Of a DNA stretch of 39,630 nucleotides, positions 33,501-39,630 are shown one piece after another. The first letter of the stretch is position 1. The number at the start of each line of letters is the position of its first letter. The stretch covers positions 1 through 39,630 of the forward strand of contig CAIXPZ010000242.1 of NCBI GenBank assembly GCA_903921455.1, read 5' to 3'. The notes under the pieces are model-generated. The model was not told the origin of the DNA and ran no database searches. It saw only the letters and a list, made by a program, of their open reading frames with translations. Both the position numbers and the translations under genes were made by a program. This DNA comes from an uncultured Verrucomicrobia subdivision 3 bacterium. Its GTDB lineage: Bacteria; Verrucomicrobiota; Verrucomicrobiae; Limisphaerales; UBA11358.

Positions 33501-33895
33501 TGACGACTTTGGAAACCAAACCGGCCTATTTGTCGGCGATTCGGGAACGACTGGTTGCCGCGCCGGTGGAATCGTCCGCGGCCTTCGTCCTGCTGCTCGC
33601 GCAACATGGCGAGTTCGCCGGCGTGGACCGGCTGGCGGCGCAATGGGCGGCACCAAAATCTGAAAATGAGACCAGCGCGGATGACGCGCTGTTGACGGGC
33701 ATTGCGCTCAGCCGCGACATCAAGTATTTACCCGCCTTGAGACAGTTGGCGGCGGCCCGGCGCGAAGAGTCGGAGTTGCGAAAAATTTTGCAGGCATTGA
33801 AGGGAATGGCGGGGCCGGACGCCCGGCAATTGCGGTTGGAAATCAACAAAAAAATCCGGAACGCAGGCGGAGCTTCAGGCGTTCCAATTGATTAA
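30557..33895 (+). CDS. Thioredoxin-fold protein with long HEAT-repeat array
   Basis: A 1112-residue exported protein. A signal peptide (about 1-33) precedes a thioredoxin-like domain (about 36-145) with an intact redox motif W63-C-G-P-C67 and the cis-Pro in EAVPTLVLL. From about residue 150 to 1090 the sequence is a helical array of HEAT/armadillo-type repeats, e.g. SAVRALSGIGGNAAIPALAA and KSALTALGKLNAAPEP. The thioredoxin head could reduce or form disulfides, while the array is a protein-binding scaffold. It follows the DUF4159 gene by a 4-nt overlap; the cysteine-rich neighbour is a plausible redox client (inference). A second ATG immediately follows the first and either could be used. Confidence 0.88.
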   Translation: MMNRKGKIIKLRRLAQVLPALLIFAAAAEPAIAQPTVHSSLKAASDAAAADQSLVLLIFGAEWCGPCKLLKSKTLSAPEFLQQTNPLHLAEVDIDADQKQAHDFAIEAVPTLVLLTADGKIISRQTGFMRAVELILWLEAGRARAAAGQWEGTAPGAQFDEFIKKAAADNIGTNEIQRLVELLGDADPANREQAGKILLAQRDQAVPPLIEAASNPYLGVRIAASELLQRLAPDLIAVDPWQSPVEASNAVVALKKWWAETGKLPTVFALSATNSFSANSIKEALEQLRGDDPMRRTAAMTLLASRGPEVLPAVREATKRAERSGDQRALGLLEDVRWTILVPDALEQHSGAVRNVLARGKSSERQAAAERLGRIGRDALGALTELAGDSDPLVVESAVRALSGIGGNAAIPALAALLQSGDNNLRMTAAQALGHTKNSAAVKPLLAALNDPDEVVACTALSALEETQSRESYRPASEKTPEEITAGLKLCLTDPRWRVRAAAAEIIGKLSVGTLADDLKKRLDDPDGFVVKSALTALGKLNAAPEPAQLVALSQRLPSLQGDAVGLLLSSESDETVKTITELFNSGTVENRLAILNVMAQKETSDETKSDEEWKPLLTQAITAADPRLRRGAATVLGQRSPKLAVELVGLLLADEDRETRLAAVNVVLRILDRDSGDLLNARNFYSSSSTKTNKPFANTGQLAAWHAALRQRAEPVPSLTLAAAIFATGDGKTDLPMLLTALDKTNRATGQSRLQQQMDTVAIGLVAPKLSLPEGLPVLEKLSAAPVWFALAASQSGRCKPEVADYLMEPARFKSAVERADGSDLSAALELLAGYDYEYGERRKWSLWAETDRTKAVALALVESTNAAWRAAAVFSLGLRADPTANQTIFEKASADPSPWVRASAVKALARNPNDRLALEQHLTPLLSDTNLVVATAAAVALLEPEIRQAAGLAEEMNYFQFETVRGGRSQSYAQNDERPLTTLETKPAYLSAIRERLVAAPVESSAAFVLLLAQHGEFAGVDRLAAQWAAPKSENETSADDALLTGIALSRDIKYLPALRQLAAARREESELRKILQALKGMAGPDARQLRLEINKKIRNAGGASGVPID

Positions 33896-33910
33896 GAAAG
33901 GAAACTGGTT

Positions 33911-35500
33911 ATGTGGAAACAAACGACCGTTGGACTGCTGCTGCTGGTGTTTCTGTGCGGCTGCATCAAGACCAAGGATGAACTCTCGCTCAATGCCGAC
34001 GGCTCCGGCAAGGTGCGAATCGAAACGCAAAGCAGCCTCCCGCCCGAATTGTCGGCAGGCATGGGCGCGCAGATGGGCGGCCTGGGCGGCGGCAGCATTT
34101 ATCCGCCCGTCAGCGAGGCCGAGGCGCAGAAGTTTTTTCCCGGAAAAGATTTTACCATCACCGTGAAACAGCAAAAGGCCGACAACGGTGACGTGACGAC
34201 GGTCATCGAGGCGGAATTCAAAAATATCAATGCGCTGCTGGCCAGTCCATACGGCCGCGCCCACCAACTGCAGGTGAAAATTGCGAACGGCTCGCTGGTG
34301 GTGAAAGGCGTCACCGGCATGGAAGCCGCCGCGCGGTATGCCGAGATGAAGGATGACACCGGCACGGGCTTCGGGATGGTTCCCGGCCTCGCCGACCTGC
34401 AAAAGAAAAAGGGCGAGATGCGCGCCGAATTTCGCGTGACGCTGCCGAACGGAATCACCACGGCCAACGGCACGAAAGACGGCAAAACCGCCACTTGGAT
34501 CGTGGAGCGGGCGAAGTGCAAGGATGCCGATGATTTTGCGCGGCAGCTCGGCGCAGTTTCCGAGGTGAGTTGTCCGGCGGATGGCTTGAAAATATCGCCG
34601 GTCACGCCGGTGCGGATGGGACTGCTGCCGTTCGCCGAACTGGCTGCCGGCGCCGGCATGGCCGGTGGTGCGTCTGTGGATACAAACCAGATTGCCGCCG
34701 CTGCCAAGTTTGTGCCTTACGGATTGTCCGTGACGCGGTCGCTGGATTTGAGCGGAGCCGGCGGCGTGCAGGAAAGCGCGGCCCAGTTGATTGGCGCGGT
34801 GGTGATTCCGCAGGAATTCGCGCCGCCGAAATGGGGCGAGCCAAAATTGGAGGAGGCGGTGGATGCCAAGGGCAACAACCTCAAGCCCGCCGAAGAGGGT
34901 GAAGCCGGCGGATTTTCGATGCGCTCCCGCTATTCAGGAATGGAAAACGGAGACGACGAAGAGAGCGCCACCAACCGGATTCAGCGGCATGTGGTGACCG
35001 TCGCTTTTCGTCCGCCGGATTGGAAGGTCAACGAAATCGCCCGGATCAAAGGCACCGTCAGCCTGCAATACTTTGGCGGTTCGCAAGTGGTGAAGCTGAC
35101 GAATGCCGTCCCGGCGAAATGGATTGTGGATGCTTCAAAAATGATGGGCGGCGGCGGATTTGACTCGTCGGAAAAGCCGCTGAACAGCGCGGCGCTGGCC
35201 GGGCTTGGCCTGACGGTGTCGGTGCAGATGGGCATGATCCAAGGGGGGATGACGATGCTGACGTTGCAGGTGAAAGGTAGCGCGGCGACGCTGACGGACG
35301 CGCAGGTGTTCGATGCCGAGGGCAAACCGTGGCCGACGTATTTGCAGCAGCAGGACTTTGGCGGCGGCGACGCGACCTCGTGTCAGTTGATGATTGCCGG
35401 CAAGCCGCAGCCGCCCCTGTCGCTCGCGCTTCAGGCCAGCGGCGGCGGCGCCACCGTGGCGGTGCCGATTTTGGTGGAGCATGTCGCCCTTGCAAAATAA
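33911..35500 (+). CDS. Predicted lipoprotein of unknown function
   Basis: A 529-residue predicted lipoprotein. The hydrophobic N-terminus ends in LCGC with the lipidated residue at C18. No family was recognised with certainty. The mature start reads LSLNADGSGKVRIETQ, a beta-strand pattern also present in the next gene product (LTIKADGSSVFTTETV), so the two may be distant paralogues. Gly/Met-rich stretches occur at about 50-63 and 405-415. A ribosome binding site (AAAGGA) lies 8 nt before the ATG. It is 15 nt downstream of the HEAT gene, so it probably belongs to the same operon. An LppM/DUF3153-like fold is possible but unproven. Confidence 0.75.
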   Translation: MWKQTTVGLLLLVFLCGCIKTKDELSLNADGSGKVRIETQSSLPPELSAGMGAQMGGLGGGSIYPPVSEAEAQKFFPGKDFTITVKQQKADNGDVTTVIEAEFKNINALLASPYGRAHQLQVKIANGSLVVKGVTGMEAAARYAEMKDDTGTGFGMVPGLADLQKKKGEMRAEFRVTLPNGITTANGTKDGKTATWIVERAKCKDADDFARQLGAVSEVSCPADGLKISPVTPVRMGLLPFAELAAGAGMAGGASVDTNQIAAAAKFVPYGLSVTRSLDLSGAGGVQESAAQLIGAVVIPQEFAPPKWGEPKLEEAVDAKGNNLKPAEEGEAGGFSMRSRYSGMENGDDEESATNRIQRHVVTVAFRPPDWKVNEIARIKGTVSLQYFGGSQVVKLTNAVPAKWIVDASKMMGGGGFDSSEKPLNSAALAGLGLTVSVQMGMIQGGMTMLTLQVKGSAATLTDAQVFDAEGKPWPTYLQQQDFGGGDATSCQLMIAGKPQPPLSLALQASGGGATVAVPILVEHVALAK

Positions 35501-35519
35501 AACCCGAAAGGAACTTTTT

Positions 35520-37160
35520 ATGAAATTATTTTTCCAATGGACCCTGGCAGCCATCACGTTGGCGGCGGCGATGACCTGGAACGGAACGGCGGCCGCCCAG
35601 TTTTATGGTTATGGCGGCGGCGGAACGGAAATGAATTCAGTGCTGACCATCAAGGCTGACGGAAGTTCCGTGTTCACGACCGAGACGGTCGAGTCGCGGA
35701 CGATGGCGGAGCAACAGGTGCGGATGATGGAGCAGTATAAAAAAATGCGCGAGGCGACGGAAGCTGGGGAAGAGCCGACGAAGCCTGATTTGACTTCCAC
35801 CAACGAAACTAAGCCGTTCACGGATGAGGAGCTCGCCAAAAAACTCAACGAGTCCATGAATGAACGTTACGGTGAAAATATGGAGGATTCCGGCCAGAAA
35901 TACACCGTGGCAATGAAGACAAACACGGTCGTATTCACCTCCACCCGTTCCTTTGCGTCGCTTGAGGAAATGTTGAAAGACAACTATGAAATCTGGATCG
36001 CAAGCGGCGTGTCGTTTGAAAATGTCCGGTTCGAAACAGACACAAACGGGCTTCTGAAACTGTCATTGACGTCAACCCCAGGCAGAAACTCTAAGATTGA
36101 CTGGCGTTCGAGATGGAAATTGAGCGGGGCGAAAACCGAAATGAAAATAATTTTCCCCGGCAAGGTGGTTTCCAGTGGATTTTCAGCCACGGAAGGCAAC
36201 GCAACTTGGTTTGCCGTGGACAGCAAAAAAGACGAATCTCTTGATGCACTTGCCAAGCTTGTTGATGGCACCACGGTCATCACCGCCGAGGCGGGCGGAC
36301 TCAAGTTGGACGCGCCGGTGGAATCGAAAAAACTTCTTCGTTCCAGACGGCAACGCGCGGCGGGGGGCGATGAGCTGCCCATCACAGACGCCGGGCCGGG
36401 TTTCGTGGCCGAGGCCCAAGGCATCACCACAACAATCACACATGTTTTTCCAGGCGGAGAGGATTATTTCAAACAAAACGGTAATTCCTCGCCGACCGGT
36501 GCCGTCGTGAACGCGAAGCTGTTTGCGCCGAAGGGACGCACGCTGCAAACCGTGAGCGACGTGCGTGTGCTCACGGCGGTGGATGACAAGGGCCGCTCCG
36601 TCGTGGCGGAACCGGAGGCCGGCGAAGAGATTGAATCTTATCGAAGCTATGGCGGTTCGCCGGATGCCAACTCGATGCCGATCCAGCTTCATTTGCAATT
36701 GCCGGCGCCGGATGCGCAGGCAATTGACACGATCGCGGCCGAAGTCGTGGCGACCACAGTTGGCACCTGGAAGGAAATGACGCTGACCAACCTCCAGGAA
36801 AATGCGACGAACGAACTCGATTTGGCCACCGTGGTGCCGGGGGCAAAACTGGTCATCGTCAAAAACTCGTCGAAGAACGGCCAGATAAACATACAGGCGC
36901 GGCTCAAGGGACCGGGCACCGTTCGGCGTCTGGAGCTTCGCGCAAAAATTCCGGGCAACGACCGCTTCAACAGCAATTCTTCCGAACGAAATTCCAGCAC
37001 CAAAGGCGGCGAAACCACCCGCACCCTGACCATTCAGGGCTACGGCTATGGCGAGGAAGGCGGTTTGTCGCCGGCGACGGTTGTGCTTATCGTCCGGTAT
37101 CCGGCAGACCTGCGCCGGGAGCGCGTCAAATTCAATCTTAAAGGACTGGATTTATTATAA
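35520..37160 (+). CDS. Secreted protein of unknown function (LppM/DUF3153-like features)
   Basis: A 546-residue exported protein with a signal peptide of about 26 residues ending AAAQ. It shares the ADGS strand with the upstream lipoprotein. The middle contains MKIIFPGKVVSSGFSATEGN followed by WFAVDS, reminiscent of the 'FPGKV...W' pattern of LppM/DUF3153-type domains. The C-terminal third is beta-rich (LNLQENATNELDLA-like strands, RLKGPGTVRRLELRAKIPG). No catalytic motif was seen. The ATG at 35520 has an AAAGGAA ribosome binding site; longer in-frame starts lie inside the previous gene. It is the last gene of the plus-strand operon and converges on the minus-strand lipoprotein gene with a 9-nt gap and no visible terminator. 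Confidence 0.75.
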   Translation: MKLFFQWTLAAITLAAAMTWNGTAAAQFYGYGGGGTEMNSVLTIKADGSSVFTTETVESRTMAEQQVRMMEQYKKMREATEAGEEPTKPDLTSTNETKPFTDEELAKKLNESMNERYGENMEDSGQKYTVAMKTNTVVFTSTRSFASLEEMLKDNYEIWIASGVSFENVRFETDTNGLLKLSLTSTPGRNSKIDWRSRWKLSGAKTEMKIIFPGKVVSSGFSATEGNATWFAVDSKKDESLDALAKLVDGTTVITAEAGGLKLDAPVESKKLLRSRRQRAAGGDELPITDAGPGFVAEAQGITTTITHVFPGGEDYFKQNGNSSPTGAVVNAKLFAPKGRTLQTVSDVRVLTAVDDKGRSVVAEPEAGEEIESYRSYGGSPDANSMPIQLHLQLPAPDAQAIDTIAAEVVATTVGTWKEMTLTNLQENATNELDLATVVPGAKLVIVKNSSKNGQINIQARLKGPGTVRRLELRAKIPGNDRFNSNSSERNSSTKGGETTRTLTIQGYGYGEEGGLSPATVVLIVRYPADLRRERVKFNLKGLDLL

Positions 37161-37169
37161 CGATTCCGT

Positions 37170-38612
37170 TTACTTTGAAATTGAACCGGCCCCCGCTCCT
37201 TTTCTCATCGCCGCCATCAGAAGTTTGCGGCCAGTCGCGAATGGATCTTGGTTGCCCTGGGCGGCCAACCCAGCCGGTGCGGCGGCGAGCTGAAAAGTTT
37301 CGAGTTTCTTTTTTAGTTCCTGACCGGGTTGCAAACCGGCCAGAAATTTTTCCCAGGCACGCGCCGGTTCCCCGCCCAGGCCGCTTTGCCACAGGCAATA
37401 CTGCGTCAACGCATCGCCATCCAGCAGCACGCGCCCAAAATGCGCCGATTGAAACCGGCCGTCGGGCCGGCTCCAATTGGCATAACACAGTGTGGGCAGA
37501 GCGCGATGATCTTCCAGACTGGCTTGCCAAACCACCTGTCCATCCTGCCATTTGCCGTTGGCATGATTGGGCGCGCGATCCAGCGCCAGTTTGACGGTCA
37601 GGTGATCCGCCTCCCCGCCGGAGCCGTCTAAAAATTCGGCGAACAAGTCGTCCGTCGCATTCAGCGGCTTAGGCGGCTCGAGTTTCGGATTTTTTTTCTT
37701 TTCACGCTCCCAGGTCTTGACTTTGGCGCGGTAGAGATCGCTGCGCGCCAGAAATTTCCCCCACGATTGCTCCAGCGTTTTGGCATCATTCAGCACGGTG
37801 AATGATTTTGGCAGCGGTTCCGCCGCTGATACCCCCATTTTCTCCGCCGCCCGGCGTTGCACCAAACGCAGCAGCGCGGAATCATCGCCGCCATCAGTAA
37901 AAATCGCATACAGCGCCGGCGCATCCGAAAGTTTCAGGTAGCCGCGCTCAAAGAGATACTGGCAAAACCGCGCGGTGAATTCTTCCGACGCGTTCGGGTC
38001 GGCCAGGGCGCTGACTTCGCCGGTCCAGAAATACAGGCCGGCATTCTTGAGGTCGCGCCGGAAGTCTTCCTCCAGAAATTTGCGCAGTTTCTGGTAGCCG
38101 TGTTCGCGGCCAAACTCAGTCTGTGTCCAGCCGATGACCAGGTCAGTCAGTTGATCCGCCGCGTGAAACCGGCGGGCGGTTTTGCCGGCCAGATCGTCGT
38201 TGCCGCGAAAGCGCTCCTGATAAAATCCGGCGGTGCCGAGGCTCGTGGCGAGGTTCGTGTAGGAGCCGACGCCGCCGACGTCAGCGGGCAGCGCGCCCGC
38301 AAATTCGCCTTTGGCGACCTGGCGTTGGCCGTCCGGTTTCACTTTGCCCAATGGATAAACGCGCGCGATGGCCGCGAGTTCGTTCGAGGGAAAATCCTGA
38401 TATTGGGGCACGCCGTTGGAATGGCTGCCGTCGGCCCGGTAAAAAGTCAGCGTGCGTTCAACGCCGCTGGCGGTGGGTTTCAGTTCGACGGTGTAATCGT
38501 TATGCGGACAGCCCGTGACCAGCGCACAAAGCAGCGCCAACGACGCGGCCAGCCAGAAACGTTTGGTCACCAGTCGCGGGAATCCTGAAAAATCACGTCC
38601 TGTTGGTTTCAT
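37170..38612 (-). CDS. Predicted lipoprotein of unknown function
   Basis: A 480-residue predicted lipoprotein. The basic N-region and hydrophobic core end in the lipobox LVTGC, with C35 lipidated. No domain was recognised. The protein starts with beta-type sequence ([24 protein letters not shown]), which recalls the opening strands of the two secreted proteins encoded opposite, and continues as a mainly helical, Lys/Glu/Asp-rich region. The stretch about 300-320 is strongly charged ([19 protein letters not shown]). The gene is convergent with the operon and divergent from carB, so it is probably transcribed alone from a promoter in the 123-nt gap before carB. Function unknown. Confidence 0.75.
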   Translation of the reverse strand: MKPTGRDFSGFPRLVTKRFWLAASLALLCALVTGCPHNDYTVELKPTASGVERTLTFYRADGSHSNGVPQYQDFPSNELAAIARVYPLGKVKPDGQRQVAKGEFAGALPADVGGVGSYTNLATSLGTAGFYQERFRGNDDLAGKTARRFHAADQLTDLVIGWTQTEFGREHGYQKLRKFLEEDFRRDLKNAGLYFWTGEVSALADPNASEEFTARFCQYLFERGYLKLSDAPALYAIFTDGGDDSALLRLVQRRAAEKMGVSAAEPLPKSFTVLNDAKTLEQSWGKFLARSDLYRAKVKTWEREKKKNPKLEPPKPLNATDDLFAEFLDGSGGEADHLTVKLALDRAPNHANGKWQDGQVVWQASLEDHRALPTLCYANWSRPDGRFQSAHFGRVLLDGDALTQYCLWQSGLGGEPARAWEKFLAGLQPGQELKKKLETFQLAAAPAGLAAQGNQDPFATGRKLLMAAMRKGAGAGSISK

Positions 38613-38635
38613 GGTCGGAGGCTATGGCTGCGAAT

Positions 38636-38666
38636 CACGGGAATCAAGGAAATCAAAAGTCCCGTG
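38636..38666. promoter_or_regulatory. Inverted repeat in lipoprotein/carB divergent gap
   Basis: CACGGGA (38636-38642) and TCCCGTG (38660-38666) form a perfect 7-bp inverted repeat with a 17-nt spacer. It lies between the divergent lipoprotein and carB starts. It could be an operator or an RNA hairpin in a carB leader. No convincing -10/-35 pair or ribosome binding site for carB was seen. Confidence 0.3.
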
Positions 38667-38735
38667 CGTGACGCTTCGTGCGGCTTTTGCCTTTTAATCC
38701 GCGCTCAATTCGTGTTTCATCTTCCCGTTTCGATT

Positions 38736-39630
38736 ATGCCCAAACGCACTGACATTCATTCGGTCCTCATCATCGGCGCTGGTCCAATCATCATTGGGCA
38801 AGCCTGTGAATTTGACTATTCAGGAACGCAAGCCTGCAAAGCCCTCCGCGAGGAAGGCTACCGCGTCGTCCTCATCAACTCCAATCCGGCTACCATCATG
38901 ACCGACCCGGAGTTCGCCGACCGCACTTACATCGAGCCCATCACGCCCGAATGCGTGGAGAAAATCATCGTCCGCGAGAAAGAGGAAATGAAACGCCTCG
39001 GCGCGAAAGGTAAACTCGTTTTGCTCCCGACGCTCGGTGGGCAGACCGCGCTTAACACCGCGATGTCCCTCCACAAAAACGGCGCGCTCACGCGCCACGA
39101 CGTGGAAATGATCGGCGCGAAACCCGAGGCCATCCACAAAGGCGAAGACCGTTTCGCGTTCAAGGAATTGATGCTCCAGATCGGCCTCGATGTTCCCATC
39201 TCTGGCGTCGCGCACAACCTGGACGAAGCCCGCGACGTTGCGAAAAAGATCGGCAAGTTTCCGCTCATCATCCGGCCCGCATTCACGCTCGGCGGCACGG
39301 GCGGCGGCATCGGTTACAATCAGGAAGAGTTTGAAGCCATCGCCAAGAACGGCATCGAACTCTCGCCCGTGAACGAGATCCTCATCGAAGAATCCCTGCT
39401 CGGCTGGAAGGAATACGAGATGGAAGTCATGCGCGACAAGGCCGACAACTGCGTCATCATCTGCTCCATCGAGAACTTCGACCCCATGGGCGTCCACACC
39501 GGCGACAGCATCACCGTCGCGCCCATCCAGACGCTGACCGACAAGGAATTTCAGATCATGCGCGACCAGAGCTTCGCCGTCATCCGCGCCGTCGGCGTCG
39601 AGACCGGCGGCTCGAACATCCAGTTCGGCG
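38736..39630 (+). CDS. carB: Carbamoyl-phosphate synthase large chain (3' partial)
   Basis: The first 298 residues of CarB, which makes carbamoyl phosphate from bicarbonate, glutamine-derived ammonia and ATP for arginine and pyrimidine synthesis. The start [20 protein letters not shown] and [17 protein letters not shown] are hallmark N-terminal sequences, followed by [12 protein letters not shown] (49-60), GGQTALN (101-107) and the ATP-grasp loop [15 protein letters not shown] (181-195), then [12 protein letters not shown]. The gene continues past the window end; full CarB is about 1070 residues. No strong ribosome binding site precedes the ATG. It is a housekeeping gene and marks the return to ordinary chromosome beyond the operon. 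carA is not in the window. Confidence 0.97.
   Translation, partial: MPKRTDIHSVLIIGAGPIIIGQACEFDYSGTQACKALREEGYRVVLINSNPATIMTDPEFADRTYIEPITPECVEKIIVREKEEMKRLGAKGKLVLLPTLGGQTALNTAMSLHKNGALTRHDVEMIGAKPEAIHKGEDRFAFKELMLQIGLDVPISGVAHNLDEARDVAKKIGKFPLIIRPAFTLGGTGGGIGYNQEEFEAIAKNGIELSPVNEILIEESLLGWKEYEMEVMRDKADNCVIICSIENFDPMGVHTGDSITVAPIQTLTDKEFQIMRDQSFAVIRAVGVETGGSNIQFG

Noticed and set aside
38820..39497. 225-codon open frame on the minus strand
   Set aside because: Antisense to carB, whose conserved N-terminal sequence is unmistakable on the plus strand.

Overview
The window most likely comes from a member of the Verrucomicrobiota, probably Pedosphaera/Limisphaera-like. The reasons are a pseudopilin beginning [20 protein letters not shown] and running into an Ala/Lys-rich helix, large secreted proteins with Ig-like, PATR and C-terminal 'FYR' modules, a periplasmic-propeller (Reg_prop/Y_Y_Y) histidine kinase, and a MoxR/Bat operon carrying DUF4175 and DUF4159 genes. 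No tRNA, rRNA, CRISPR array or transposase gene was seen.

Layout. (1) 2-1108, plus strand: 3' part of a PilT-like ATPase gene, cut by the window edge. (2) 1261-20667, minus strand only: a 19.4 kb block that reads, in transcription order, pseudopilin, PATR-repeat exoprotein, giant PL7 alginate lyase fused to a NodB-like deacetylase domain, alpha/beta hydrolase, GH2 glycosidase, tandem-duplicated alginate-lyase-family protein, sulfatase, propeller histidine kinase and LuxR-type response regulator. This looks like a polysaccharide utilisation locus for a uronate-rich, possibly acetylated or sulfated, polymer such as alginate or a related algal/extracellular glycan. It has no SusC/SusD, TonB-dependent receptor or other sugar transporter; nearly every product carries an export signal and the sensor kinase sits inside the locus. 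(3) 21028-37160, plus strand: MoxR ATPase, DUF58, BatA-like, VWA membrane protein, DUF4175-like protein, DUF4159 protein, thioredoxin-HEAT protein, then two secreted proteins of unknown function. Five successive junctions (DUF58 through HEAT) have 4-nt start/stop overlaps, so this is one tightly coupled cell-envelope operon. (4) 37170-38612, minus strand: a lipoprotein of unknown function, convergent with the operon. (5) 38736-39630, plus strand: the 5' part of carB (carbamoyl-phosphate synthase large chain), running off the window.

How the parts may work together (inference). The kinase's periplasmic propeller would sense oligosaccharides and pass phosphate to the adjacent regulator. The PL7-NodB fusion could deacetylate and cut the polymer in one polypeptide, the duplicated lyase and GH2 enzyme would shorten the products, and the esterase-like hydrolase and sulfatase would remove substituents. 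An exact 18-bp repeat occurs upstream of the regulator gene and upstream of the first gene of the block, and is a candidate shared operator. The most unusual objects are the PL7-Ig-Gly-rich-NodB fusion, the double lyase, the C-terminal module shared by two exoproteins, and the pseudopilin placed at the head of the locus.
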